A stretch of DNA of 64,000 bases from Alphaproteobacteria bacterium US3C007. GTDB lineage: Bacteria > Pseudomonadota > Alphaproteobacteria > Rhodobacterales > Rhodobacteraceae. Shown one piece after another: positions 28,209 to 37,053 of the stretch. How positions within the stretch are numbered: the stretch's first letter is position 1; every line of letters starts with the position of its first letter. Position numbers and translations under genes: made by a program. Where the stretch lies: assembly GCA_034423775.1 (NCBI GenBank), contig CP139918.1, positions 248,001 through 312,000 on the forward strand, given 5' to 3'. The notes under the pieces were generated by a model. That model had not been told where the DNA came from, ran no database searches, and worked only from the letters and a program-made list of their open reading frames with translations.

Positions 28209-29116
28209 ATATTGCAGGTGGCATAGACCTCGGAGGCACAAAAATCGAAGCCCAGCGCTTTGATCACAATTGGGATATTGGCGAAAAGCGCCGCATTGAC
28301 ACGCCAAAAACCTATCCCGAGCTTTTAAGCACCATGGCCATGCTAATCAGCTGGCTGAAAGGTAGCGATGCCGCTCTGCCAATTGGCGTGGCAGCAGCCG
28401 GGTTGCTCAATCCGACCACCGGAGCCTCGATTGCCGCCAACCTTCCAAGCCATGGGCAAAAATTTCACCGTGATTTAGAGGCCGAATGTAACGCAGCGCT
28501 CACCCTGACTAATGATTGCCGTGCCTTCGTTCAAGCGGAAGCCCGCTTTGGATCTGGATCTCAAACAGGCTGCATGCTCGGAATAGTGCTGGGTACGGGC
28601 GTAGGCGGAGCCATAGCAATCAATGGTTGTTTGGTAAATAACGGCCACGGACAATCGGGCGAATTTGGACATTTACCCATGCCAGCAGAAACCGTTGCAC
28701 AGCATAAGCTGCCGCTTCTCATATGCGGATGCGGGCGCAAAGGCTGCTATGAAACGCTGGCCTCGGGCCCTGGGCTTGAACGGTTGGCGTTTCACCTCTT
28801 GGGGCGAAAAATTTCTGCGCATCGCCTGATCTTCGAAAAAAAAGCGCAACCTGATTTAGAAAAGATCTGGCAAATTTGGTGTAGCGTAAATGCGCAGCTT
28901 CTTCATGCGCTAATCCTGACCATCGATCCGCATATCATCGTGCTGGGCGGCGGGCTTTCCACCATAGAGGGCTTAATACCAGCGTTGGAAAAGCATCTGG
29001 CGCGCCTTCAATGGGATGGTTTGCCAATTCCCGTGATCAAAAAAGCTGCGCGCGGTGAAACGGCAGCGGCCTTGGGGGCCGCTTATCAGGCGTGGCAAGG
29101 GGCGCAAAATGTCTGA
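28205..29116 (+). CDS. nagK: ROK-family sugar kinase, probable N-acetylglucosamine kinase
   Basis: A 303-residue ROK kinase that would phosphorylate N-acetylglucosamine or a related amino sugar at O6. The ATP loop reads GGIDLGGTKIEAQ at residues 4-16. TNDCRAFVQAEARFGSG near 98 holds the catalytic aspartate, GTGVGGAI near 134 the phosphate loop, and GEFGHLPM the sugar-contacting glutamate and histidine. ICGCGRKGCYET is the ROK zinc-binding cysteine cluster. NagA downstream deacetylates the product, so the pair would give GlcN-6-P. No nagB deaminase is in view. It overlaps the remnant gene that follows by eight bases. Confidence 0.85.
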   Translation: MNIAGGIDLGGTKIEAQRFDHNWDIGEKRRIDTPKTYPELLSTMAMLISWLKGSDAALPIGVAAAGLLNPTTGASIAANLPSHGQKFHRDLEAECNAALTLTNDCRAFVQAEARFGSGSQTGCMLGIVLGTGVGGAIAINGCLVNNGHGQSGEFGHLPMPAETVAQHKLPLLICGCGRKGCYETLASGPGLERLAFHLLGRKISAHRLIFEKKAQPDLEKIWQIWCSVNAQLLHALILTIDPHIIVLGGGLSTIEGLIPALEKHLARLQWDGLPIPVIKKAARGETAAALGAAYQAWQGAQNV

Positions 29117-29363
29117 GCTGCCGCGCGAATTCATTGCGCGCTACACAGCGGGCGGCGCGGTTGGCATTGCTTCGGTTTGCTCCGCGCATCCCGAAATATT
29201 GATCAATCGCTTGCATTTTCTAATTTTTACCTTTGCGCAAGTGTTGGCGCCCAAAGTCATTAAGCGCTCTGCAGCAGTGATAAAAACCACTGCTTTGGCT
29301 CTGGCGCGCGCGAAGGTCCACTGGGCGCTTCCGGCGTATTCTTTCGAGGGTGCAGATGACTAG
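29109..29363 (+). pseudogene. truncated GatZ/KbaZ-like (tagatose-bisphosphate aldolase non-catalytic subunit) remnant
   Basis: An 84-codon frame whose first 30 residues, FIARYTAGGAVGIASVCSAHPEIL, match the very start of the GatZ/KbaZ family (normally over 400 residues). The remaining 50 residues do not match the family and look like the product of an internal deletion or frameshift. It overlaps the nagK stop by eight bases and the nagA start by eight bases, so ribosome coupling across the operon is kept although the enzyme is gone. Confidence 0.6.
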
Positions 29364-30510
29364 TCACAATGATGTTGATTATTGGCTCTGCCCAGACCAG
29401 CTGTTCGAAAACGGCGTTTTGAAACATGGGCGCGCGCTTGGCATCACAGAGGGTAAGGTTGAAGCTGTCAAAGCGCAGGACGCCCTGCCCCAAAATGTAA
29501 ATTTAAAGCGCGTTGCGGGTATAATTTCGCCGGGCTTTGTGGATTTACAAGTCAATGGCGGTGGCGGCGTTTTGCTCAACGCAACCCCCACCGCAGAGGC
29601 CATGTGGGCAATTGCAAAAGCGCATCGTCAATTTGGCACAACCGCGCTGCTGCCCACCGTGATCACCGACCATCCAGATATATTGGGCAAAGCGGCCCAA
29701 GCCGCGCTCACAGCCTTCGGCAAAAACGGCATCTGCGGCCTGCATATTGAAGGCCCGCATATTTCACAGCGGCGCCGCGGCACGCATAACGCAGACCATA
29801 TCCGTCCGTTTGATGACATGACTTTGAACAGCGTTGATAAATTATGCATGGCCAAAATACCCGTTATGATTACCCTTGCGCCCGAGATTGTGCCACCAGA
29901 TCATATCGCAAAGCTTGTGAACATGGGCGCTATCGTCTCGATCGGGCATTCAGAGGCTGCTCCCGCAGATATCACTGCGGCGCGCTTGGCCGGGGCGCGC
30001 TGCTTTACGCATCTTTTCAATGCCATGTCGCCGATGCAGGGGCGGGATCCCGGGGTGACCGGCACGGCCATTCTGTCAAGCTCTTATGTGGGGATCATCT
30101 GCGATGGCATCCATGTCGCCGATGACATGGTTGCCTTGGCGCTGCGCGCGCGGCCCGAGCCAAATTTGACGTTTCTTGTCTCAGATGCGATGCCAACCGT
30201 TGGTGGGCCTTCACAATTTGACCTGTATGGGCAAAGTATCAAACTTGATCAAGGGCGGCTGATAAACGCAGAAGGTTCGCTGGCTGGCGCGCATACAACA
30301 TTGGCTGCTGGTATTCGCCGACTGGTCTCAAACCTAAACATACCTGTGCAAACCGCGCTCAAAATGGCAATTTCAGTCCCCTGTGCGGTGATGGGTCTAG
30401 ACCTTGATCGACTGCAAGGCCAGAAGATTGAGGCGCTCTTACATTTGAACGCGCAAGGCTCCTATACTGGGCCGGTTTCCCAGATTAGCCCCCCTCAAAA
30501 ACCCAGATAA
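29356..30510 (+). CDS. nagA: N-acetylglucosamine-6-phosphate deacetylase
   Basis: Hydrolyses GlcNAc-6-P to GlcN-6-P and acetate. The 384-residue amidohydrolase shows GFVDLQVNGGGGVLLN near residue 55, GLHIEGPHIS near 130 with the metal-binding glutamate, SIGHSEA near 195 and THLFNAMSPM with the paired histidines. DGIHV and the catalytic aspartate in LVSDAMP near 275 are also present. The ATG at 29356 is chosen over a GTG two codons earlier because GAGGG lies five bases upstream. It belongs with nagK in an amino-sugar operon, useful for chitin or peptidoglycan sugars. Confidence 0.92.
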   Translation: MTSHNDVDYWLCPDQLFENGVLKHGRALGITEGKVEAVKAQDALPQNVNLKRVAGIISPGFVDLQVNGGGGVLLNATPTAEAMWAIAKAHRQFGTTALLPTVITDHPDILGKAAQAALTAFGKNGICGLHIEGPHISQRRRGTHNADHIRPFDDMTLNSVDKLCMAKIPVMITLAPEIVPPDHIAKLVNMGAIVSIGHSEAAPADITAARLAGARCFTHLFNAMSPMQGRDPGVTGTAILSSSYVGIICDGIHVADDMVALALRARPEPNLTFLVSDAMPTVGGPSQFDLYGQSIKLDQGRLINAEGSLAGAHTTLAAGIRRLVSNLNIPVQTALKMAISVPCAVMGLDLDRLQGQKIEALLHLNAQGSYTGPVSQISPPQKPR

Positions 30511-31546
30511 CGCAATCAAACAAGCGGGTGGCGCGCCTCACATACAGGGGCGGTGGCTTGACGTTGCGGGGGTATATAAGAAAGCTTGCAAGCCGCTATT
30601 GATGGTGGTGCAGATTGGCTCGAACTTTGCGCCAGTTTAGCCCTAGGCGGATGAACCACAACAATATACTAGTTAGTCTTGGCAAACCTTTTATCGATCT
30701 CTTGTTATGCCATAAGCCGCCCGTGCGCCGGCAATTTTAACTTCAGTTCTGAAACATTTTCTCACATGCGGGGCGAGGTCAAGCGGAACGCGAAGCGAAG
30801 TTGGTAGGCGCCATGCTAGGGGCACATAGAGAGAGGCGAAATTCACGCCGATTGGCCGCTTGAAAACACGCGGCCCACGGATCGGGCACATCGCTGCATC
30901 AATTTATCAATAATCTGAATGATCTGTTAGATTCTGCATCACGCTTTACGCTCGAATTTCGAACGAAATCTAATATCTGGCGATACACAATATGCGAAAG
31001 ACGGATTGGAACCCAGCGGTTGAGATGATCATCACGATGCGCGGCGGCGGGCTGCCTCAGTCAGATTTACAAGACTTTATCTCCTATAGAGCTCCCAAGG
31101 AATTTCATGGTTCTTGTCATCGGAATTCAAAGCTTACCCCTTTCGCGGCGGCGGGCTGCCCCGAGCTTGCTTACTATCGCCGCAAACCGGTACTTAGATT
31201 GTAAGAGAGATAAAACTTATCTGAAACAAACCCGCTCTGGCCTAAGGCTGTTGAGGCCGCGCTATTCACGTGGCTCAGCGTGAACTTGTGGGAAAAGCCT
31301 TGCTTAATTCATAAAGAGCGGCAGCTCACGATAAAGCGCTGTACCGGGGCGCATAACTTGTTTTCGGCACGGCCTGCAAGGCGCAGCGCTCTGGCTGAAA
31401 AGATGCCTTTTGATCACTTCAAAACGCGTCTTTTCCGCCCGATGCGCCCCGAAGTTAATATCTGATAAACTATTGGAGTTAGAGTTTGCACTCTGCTACG
31501 ATTCGATAACGCCTGGTTCTAATACCGCACAAATAAAGGAAAAACC
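30511..31546. other. about 1 kb without a convincing gene
   Basis: The longest gene-poor stretch in the window. Every frame is broken within about 70 codons and none has both a start signal and recognisable sequence. A leftward fragment at 30691-30891 contains RVPLDLAPHVRKCFRTEV, faintly like the N-terminus of roseobacter tyrosine recombinases (xxVPxDLxxHVGK...RSLxT). No tRNA, inverted-repeat end or rRNA was recognised. It may be decayed mobile or catabolic DNA next to the damaged nag operon. Confidence 0.5.
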
Positions 31547-31852
31547 GTGTCGGAAGAAATCTGGACAATTATCAAATACAAGCCAAAAGAAGGTTGCGAA
31601 GACAAATTTGTTGAGGGTCTCAAGCGCCTGGAACAAATCATCGAGAAATCCAAAGCAGGTCAAGAATTTCAAAATAAATTCATCAAAATTGACAGTGGAG
31701 AATATGTGCAAATTATAGGTCTTCCCAATTTAGAATCTTTGCTCGACGGGCAAATTGAAGGCCTAGATTGGCTGGATAGCGTCGACCAATTGCTCGACTA
31801 TTATGAAGATGACAGCCGCACCGAAGCTTTCTCGGGCTTTGTCATTGATTGA
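31547..31852 (+). CDS. small hypothetical protein
   Basis: A 101-residue acidic soluble protein starting with GTG, with AAGGA eight bases before it. The sequence WTIIKYKPKEGCEDKFVEGLKRLEQI at the N-terminus has the beta-alpha pattern of the ferredoxin-like alpha+beta-barrel (ABM) fold, but no catalytic residues can be assigned. The C-terminal half is rich in aspartate and glutamate (LLDGQIEGLDWLDSVDQLLDYYEDD). It precedes the SDR gene by 43 bases on the same strand and may be co-transcribed. Function unknown. Confidence 0.7.
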   Translation: MSEEIWTIIKYKPKEGCEDKFVEGLKRLEQIIEKSKAGQEFQNKFIKIDSGEYVQIIGLPNLESLLDGQIEGLDWLDSVDQLLDYYEDDSRTEAFSGFVID

Positions 31853-31895
31853 AACCGCCCCTACCCGGGCTTACGCTATATTGGAGCCGTAAATT

Positions 31896-32813
31896 ATGAC
31901 AAAAATCGCAATAGTAACGGGCGCCTCCCGAGGCTTTGGCCGTGGAACCGCGCGCATTCTCGCAAGCGAAGCCGGCTATAAGGTCTATGCGACAGCAAGA
32001 ACAGAATCTGCTTTGCACAGTCTTCAAAAAGAAGTGGCTGAAAGCAATGCTGCGGGTGAGGTTATCCCGGTTGTATTGGATCAAAGTGATGATCAGGCGG
32101 TGGCCGAGTTTGTGCGCCGCGTAAGCGCGTCGGAAGAAAAAATCGATCTTCTTGTCAATAGCGCCTATGCCGGACTGATCGCCATGACACCACATTTTGG
32201 AAAGCCGTTTTGGGAACGTCCCATTTCGGTTTTTGATGGCTCAATGGATATTGGCGTTCGCGGCGCTTATGCGATGAGCGCATTGGTGGCACCCGCAATG
32301 GTAAAGGCCAAAAACGGGTTGATCGTTCAAATTTCGAGCTATGGCGGGTTCGCATATGTTTTTGACGTGGGCTACGGGGTTGCCCATGCCGCGATGGACC
32401 GGCTCAGTTTTGATATGGCCACCGAATTACAAGACCATAATGTGCGTGCCGTCACGCTGCACCCGGCAGGTGGACAAACAGAAGTCACAGCCTTTCCCCA
32501 GGGCGAAAGCCCGACCTATGTGGGGCGCGCTGTTATGGCGTTGGCTGAAAAAGCCGATGATGTATATCTTACAAAAGCAAATGGAAAAACGCTGTTTACA
32601 TCCGAACTTGCCCAAAAATTCGATTTCTCTGAAGACGGTCAAACAGATGGCAGTTTAAACCAAGCCAGAGTAGAGGCTCTTCAACCCTTCAAAGACATCA
32701 GCGCAAAACGGCTGGCTCAATACGATTTTGACGCGCCGTTGCCAAACCCTTCAGATACAAATAATCCAGATTTTGCGGCTCTTTTCCCGGGGGCAAAAAA
32801 CTTCAAGCAATGA
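31896..32813 (+). CDS. short-chain dehydrogenase/reductase with a YxxxH active site
   Basis: A 305-residue SDR. The cofactor loop is TGASRGFGRG at residues 8-17 and the conserved serine is in VQISSYGGF near 148. The active-site tyrosine lies in GYGVAHAAMDR near 163, where the usual lysine of YxxxK is histidine (TAC GGG GTT GCC CAT). The order resembles DHRS1-like SDRs (YGVxKAAxDR). The extension after residue 230 is longer than in classical SDRs. Loss of the lysine suggests altered or lost activity. The ATG has GGAG nine bases upstream. Confidence 0.85.
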   Translation: MTKIAIVTGASRGFGRGTARILASEAGYKVYATARTESALHSLQKEVAESNAAGEVIPVVLDQSDDQAVAEFVRRVSASEEKIDLLVNSAYAGLIAMTPHFGKPFWERPISVFDGSMDIGVRGAYAMSALVAPAMVKAKNGLIVQISSYGGFAYVFDVGYGVAHAAMDRLSFDMATELQDHNVRAVTLHPAGGQTEVTAFPQGESPTYVGRAVMALAEKADDVYLTKANGKTLFTSELAQKFDFSEDGQTDGSLNQARVEALQPFKDISAKRLAQYDFDAPLPNPSDTNNPDFAALFPGAKNFKQ

Positions 32814-32829
32814 CGAATAAGAAGCTAAA

Positions 32830-32859
32830 GCTTAGGTGGCATTAGACGGCCACCTAAGC
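32830..32859. terminator. hairpin between convergent genes
   Basis: GCTTAGGTGGC (32830-32840) pairs perfectly with GCCACCTAAGC (32849-32859) around an 8-base loop. It lies between the converging SDR and aldehyde dehydrogenase genes, so it may end transcription in both directions, although no long U-tract follows on either strand. Confidence 0.55.
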
Positions 32860-32905
32860 GTCTGATACAGGCCATACCTATCAAAAAACTGCTGGAAACG
32901 CTTGC

Positions 32906-34414
32906 TCAAGCGGGCAATAAATCCGCTGGCATGTTTTGGTAGCAGACCGGGCGCAGGAAGCGGCGGATTGCCATAGTTCCCACCGAAGTGGCGCCAAAAT
33001 TGGTTGACGCTGGATAAGGTCCGCCATGCACCATCGCGCCGGCCACTTCAACACCCGTTGGAAATCCGTTCACAAGCACCCGGCCTGCTTTGCGCTCTAA
33101 ATGGGGCAGCAAGCGCTGGGCATGGGCTTTATCACCGTCCTCCATCTGCAAAGTACAGGTCAATTGCCCTTCAATGGCGCCAGCCGCTGCCACCATTTCA
33201 TCGATATCGTTTGCTTCCACGATGATCCCCAAAGGTCCAAATACTTCTTCTTGCAAATCAGGGCTGTGCAGCCAATGTTCCAACGAAACCCGGAACAGGT
33301 TGGGCAAAGCCGTGCGCCCAACAGACTCTGTGGTGAAAAGGGGCTCGACATGCGCCGCTGATGCCACTGCGTTTGTTCCATGTCTATAGGCGGACGCGAT
33401 GCCATCCGTCAGCATCACCTGCGCGCCTGCCCCGCTTAAGGCCGCAATGCTGGCCTCGGCAAATTCATTGGCCTGCGCGCCTGCAATCACGAAAGCAATG
33501 CCGGGATTGGTACAAAACTGCCCCGCCCCCATGGTTAATGAGGCCGCCCAACCTTGGGCAAGCGCCCCGGCGCGAGTTTGCATCGCCTTTGGAAGGCAGA
33601 ACATCGGATTGACCGAACCCAATTCGCCAAAAAACGGAATAGGCTCAGGCCGGCTCATGCACAGATTGAACAAAGCCCTCCCACCAGCCAAAGACCCTGT
33701 AAACCCAACGGCCCGGATCAGCGGGTGCTGTACGACTTGCGCGCCCACCTCATGCGTGCTGCCCTGCAAAAAGGAAAAAACGCCGGGATGTTGATCGGTG
33801 GCTTTCATCGCGCGCGCAATCGCTTGCGCGATGATTTCACCGGTTCCAGGATGCGCAGGATGGCCTTTCAAAACAACCGGACAGCCAGCGGCCAAGGCCG
33901 CAGCCGTATCTCCGCCTGCGGTTGAAAAGGCCAATGGAAAATTAGACGCCCCAAAAACCGCCACAGGGCCGATTGGGCGTTGCATCAAACGTAAATCGGG
34001 GCGTGGCAATGGCGCGCGATCGGGCAAAGCAACATCATGGCTTTGTTCCAGATAGCTGCCCTGCTCGATATGATCGGCAAAAAGGCGCAATTGGCCGGTT
34101 GTGCGCCCGCGCTCCCCTTCCAACCGGGCTTCGGGTAGACCCGTTTCCTGATGCCCGATTTCAGTGACCAACGCTCCAACCGCCTCTATTTCATCTGCGA
34201 TGGTGCGCAGGAAGGCCGCGCGCGCATTCTGGCCGCTCCAGCCATAGCTCATAAACGCCTCTTCGGCAGCGTTTACCGCTGCGTCAACATGGCTTTGGCT
34301 GGCTTCTGAAAAGTGACGGACCGGGCCGGTGCTGGGCGCTGAGGCAAACAGTGCGTCACCGCTGAGCCATTTGCCCGCGATGAAATGTTGGCCGGTAAGG
34401 TTTAAATCGGTCAT
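32906..34414 (-). CDS. 2-oxoglutarate semialdehyde (2,5-dioxovalerate) dehydrogenase-type ALDH
   Basis: A 502-residue aldehyde dehydrogenase. The catalytic cysteine is in GAGQFCTNPGIAF near residue 302. The glutamate sits in FFGELGSVNPMF near 262, a wording typical of the alpha-ketoglutaric semialdehyde dehydrogenase branch. ASNFPLAFSTAGGDTAAALAAGCPVV near 158 is the cofactor region. As the last gene of an operon with an enolase-superfamily dehydratase and a DHDPS-family enzyme, it most likely makes 2-oxoglutarate at the end of a sugar acid route. It overlaps the pdxA-like stop by four bases. Confidence 0.87.
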   Translation of the reverse strand: MTDLNLTGQHFIAGKWLSGDALFASAPSTGPVRHFSEASQSHVDAAVNAAEEAFMSYGWSGQNARAAFLRTIADEIEAVGALVTEIGHQETGLPEARLEGERGRTTGQLRLFADHIEQGSYLEQSHDVALPDRAPLPRPDLRLMQRPIGPVAVFGASNFPLAFSTAGGDTAAALAAGCPVVLKGHPAHPGTGEIIAQAIARAMKATDQHPGVFSFLQGSTHEVGAQVVQHPLIRAVGFTGSLAGGRALFNLCMSRPEPIPFFGELGSVNPMFCLPKAMQTRAGALAQGWAASLTMGAGQFCTNPGIAFVIAGAQANEFAEASIAALSGAGAQVMLTDGIASAYRHGTNAVASAAHVEPLFTTESVGRTALPNLFRVSLEHWLHSPDLQEEVFGPLGIIVEANDIDEMVAAAGAIEGQLTCTLQMEDGDKAHAQRLLPHLERKAGRVLVNGFPTGVEVAGAMVHGGPYPASTNFGATSVGTMAIRRFLRPVCYQNMPADLLPA

Positions 34415-35424
34415 TGGCTGCTCTCCTGATCTGCCAGATGGGTTTTTGCCATGCGCACCAATAAATCAAACGCCTGCTGCGTGGCGCTGACATTGGCTTT
34501 CTTCTGCCCGACAATATCAAACGCAGTTCCATGCGCAGGCGTGGCAACCGGAATCGGCAAGCCGCCGGCTATGGTCACGCCCCGCTCAAACCCCATGAGC
34601 TTGATCGCAATTTGTCCTTGATCATGATACATGGTGACCACCGCATCAACTTCCCCGCGCTGGGCTTTGAGGAACACAGTGTCCGAGGGCCATGGTCCGG
34701 TGACATGCATTTGGCGGTCCTGACAAGCTTTGACAGCAGGCGCCAAAATATCGATCTCTTCGCGGCCAAATTTCCCGTTATCACCCGCATGCGGGTTAAG
34801 CGCTGCCACGGCAACATGAGGCCTTGTTTTTCCAGACTTTTTCAGCGTGCTATACGCCAAGTCAACGGCGCGCATGACCGCGGGCTGATCAATATTCGCC
34901 GCCACATCCTTTAATCCAATATGGCTGGTCACCCGCGTGGTCATCAATGCGTCCAAAACATTAATTTCACTATGATAGCCTTCAAACCCCAAATAGCGCG
35001 CCATATAGCGATGTTCATCTTCCGCGTTAAGGCCAGCTAGGGTCAGCGCGGCTTTATTGAATGGGGCAAATAAAATACCGTCGATGGTGTTGCTTTGCGC
35101 CAAATCAAGCGCTTTATCAAGGCAGCGCAAGGCGCTGTTGCCGCTGGCTTGCGTCACTGTCGCGATCTGCACATCTTCCGCAGCAATCGTCGCAAGGTCA
35201 AGATGCGCCAACGCAAACCCAGTTGACAGATTGGCTTCGTCAATCGTTTTGAGATGCAGCGGCAATCCCGCCTGCTTCGCCCCACCTTCCCACAGATGTG
35301 CATCGCCGATAAGAAGCACATCCGCCTGCGCCAAAACCGCCGGCTCTTGCAGCAGCTTTGCGATTAATTCAGGGCCTATGCCCGAAGGATCACCGGGGAT
35401 AATACCCAACCGCGGCCGCCTCAT
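34411..35424 (-). CDS. PdxA-family dehydrogenase (catabolic PdxA2-like)
   Basis: A 337-residue member of the 4-hydroxythreonine-4-phosphate dehydrogenase family. GIIPGDPSGIGPELIAKLL marks the N-terminus, ALNPHAGDNGKFGREE near residue 210 and MYHDQGQIAIKLMGFERGV near 267 carry metal-binding histidines, and PVATPAHGTAFDI closes the site. PdxA itself serves vitamin B6 synthesis, but paralogues in catabolic operons oxidise phosphorylated hydroxy acids, usually with a DUF1537 kinase. No such kinase gene is present here, so its substrate in this operon is unclear. Start and stop overlap both neighbours by four bases. Confidence 0.85.
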   Translation of the reverse strand: MRRPRLGIIPGDPSGIGPELIAKLLQEPAVLAQADVLLIGDAHLWEGGAKQAGLPLHLKTIDEANLSTGFALAHLDLATIAAEDVQIATVTQASGNSALRCLDKALDLAQSNTIDGILFAPFNKAALTLAGLNAEDEHRYMARYLGFEGYHSEINVLDALMTTRVTSHIGLKDVAANIDQPAVMRAVDLAYSTLKKSGKTRPHVAVAALNPHAGDNGKFGREEIDILAPAVKACQDRQMHVTGPWPSDTVFLKAQRGEVDAVVTMYHDQGQIAIKLMGFERGVTIAGGLPIPVATPAHGTAFDIVGQKKANVSATQQAFDLLVRMAKTHLADQESSQ

Positions 35425-36140
35425 GCCGAGGCCTCGTCAGATCGACTAGACAGTTCTGCCAATGCCGCCGCCACGTTTTTCTCAGCTGTGCGTAAATGGT
35501 TTTGTAACGCTTCTGCGGTTGCGCGGGGATCGCGCGCTTGCAACGCGTCGATAATTTTTGAATGTTCCATCCGGGTTTCTGGCCGCCCTTCTTCGCGCTG
35601 CGAGGAGAGGAAGCGAACCCGCCAAAGCCTTGCATTATAGGTTGTGTGCGTTTCAGCCAGCGCTTTATTGCGCGCTGCGGCGACAATTGCCTGATGAAAT
35701 TGCATATCAAGGCGAAAGGCTTGCAATTGCTCTTCCGCGCCGCGCGCCTCTTTAATCGAAGCATTCAGCTGCTCGATGGCGTCAATTTCGCTATCGCTTG
35801 CCTGCGCGCACGCCCATTGCCCGGCCAGCGCCTCCAACGCGCCTTGCACCCTTAGACAATCATTAATTTCCGCAAGGGAGGGATCTGCAACAAAAGGCCG
35901 GCGAGAATGCGTATACGAAACCAGCCCCTCATTGGCCAATAAGCGGATGGCTTCGCGCATCGGGGTTCGACTGACCCCAAGCGCTTGCGCCAAATCACGC
36001 TCAGGCAGTTGCGTTCCGGGCGGCAGTTGACCAAGCAAGATCATTTCGCGCAACTGTAATGCCGCGTCTTCAGATAGGCTTGGGCTGCGCGCAAGCCCAT
36101 CTTTTTCAATGATATTTATCAGCTTTAGGGCTGTATTCAC
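35421..36140 (-). CDS. GntR-family regulator, FadR/FCD type
   Basis: A 239-residue regulator. The N-terminal winged helix spans about residues 18-85, with LREMILLGQLPPGTQLPERDLAQALGVSRTPMREAIRLLANEGLV, and the C-terminal all-helical FCD effector domain spans about 95-225. The start is GTG at 36140, with GGGGAG six bases upstream. It is embedded inside the sugar acid operon, between the DHDPS-family and pdxA-like genes, so it is probably the local repressor. A palindrome of the GntR/FCD kind before tctC (41249-41272) is its likely operator. Confidence 0.9.
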   Translation of the reverse strand: MNTALKLINIIEKDGLARSPSLSEDAALQLREMILLGQLPPGTQLPERDLAQALGVSRTPMREAIRLLANEGLVSYTHSRRPFVADPSLAEINDCLRVQGALEALAGQWACAQASDSEIDAIEQLNASIKEARGAEEQLQAFRLDMQFHQAIVAAARNKALAETHTTYNARLWRVRFLSSQREEGRPETRMEHSKIIDALQARDPRATAEALQNHLRTAEKNVAAALAELSSRSDEASA

Positions 36141-36141
36141 T

Positions 36142-37053
36142 TTAGACTCCCCATCTTAATACAAGCGGATCTAAAGGTTTTAACAAATCAATCAAGCGGC
36201 TTTTAATCTCAGGGTGCAGCGGTTCTATCGGATGTCGGCAGTAATCTGATTTTATCACCCCACCGGCCACCATAGCGGCCTTACAGGATTGCCACCCGCA
36301 TTGGCGGTTTTCATGGTTGATCACCATCGCCACGCGCCCATAGGCGGTGGTTGCCTCTTCTATCCGCCCTGCCAGATGATGGGTGATCACTGGTTTGATC
36401 TGATCCACGATCATTCCAGATGTCATCGACCCCGTTGCCCCAGCATCCAAATCTGCCAATAAAGTGATCGCTTCTTCACCATCAAAAGGGGCTTCAATGG
36501 CCTCGCGGCCTTCGGCAATCAACGCGCGCAGTTTATTGGAGGCGCGTGGGCATTCAATCTTAAACAGCTTTACCATTTCGATTTCGCGCGCCATACGCAG
36601 CAGTAAGGGCACCGGAAGCTCAACCCCGGATAACGGCGCATCCTGTACCATGATCGGGATCCCAACCTCACCAACAGCTGCAAATTGTTCAAAGCTTTGC
36701 TGCGCGTTCCCTTTGAGCAACGCGCCATGATACGGAGGCATCATCATCACAATATCGGCCCCGATTTCTTTGGCAAAGCGCGCCCGTTCAACGGCAATCT
36801 GCGTTGCAAAATGGCTGATTGTCACAATAATCGGCACGCGCCCCGCAATGTGCTCTACGCATAGCCGGGCCAGCGCATCACGCTCGGCATCCGAAATCAA
36901 AAACTGTTCGGAAAAATTCGCCAAAATGCAAATGCCATCCGCCCCTTGATCGATCAGGCAATCCAGCACCCGCTTCATTCCATCAAAATCAACGGCCCCA
37001 TCCTCAAAAAACGGAGTTGGGGCAACGGGCCATATTCCAGAATATTGGGTCAT
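36142..37053 (-). CDS. DHDPS-family aldolase/dehydratase
   Basis: A 303-residue TIM-barrel enzyme of the dihydrodipicolinate synthase/N-acetylneuraminate lyase family. The Schiff-base lysine is in [10 protein letters not shown] near residue 165. The tyrosine is in MMMPPYHG near 140, and the substrate-carboxylate loop reads ANFSEQF in place of GTTGE. In operons with a ketoglutarate semialdehyde dehydrogenase, such enzymes act as 2-keto-3-deoxy sugar acid dehydratases giving the semialdehyde. The altered loop argues against true DapA function. It overlaps the dehydratase gene upstream by four bases. Confidence 0.85.
   Translation of the reverse strand: MTQYSGIWPVAPTPFFEDGAVDFDGMKRVLDCLIDQGADGICILANFSEQFLISDAERDALARLCVEHIAGRVPIIVTISHFATQIAVERARFAKEIGADIVMMMPPYHGALLKGNAQQSFEQFAAVGEVGIPIMVQDAPLSGVELPVPLLLRMAREIEMVKLFKIECPRASNKLRALIAEGREAIEAPFDGEEAITLLADLDAGATGSMTSGMIVDQIKPVITHHLAGRIEEATTAYGRVAMVINHENRQCGWQSCKAAMVAGGVIKSDYCRHPIEPLHPEIKSRLIDLLKPLDPLVLRWGV

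Noticed and set aside
30992..31204. 70-codon rightward frame in the gene desert
   Set aside because: Low-quality start, no similarity to anything recognised, and likely chance.
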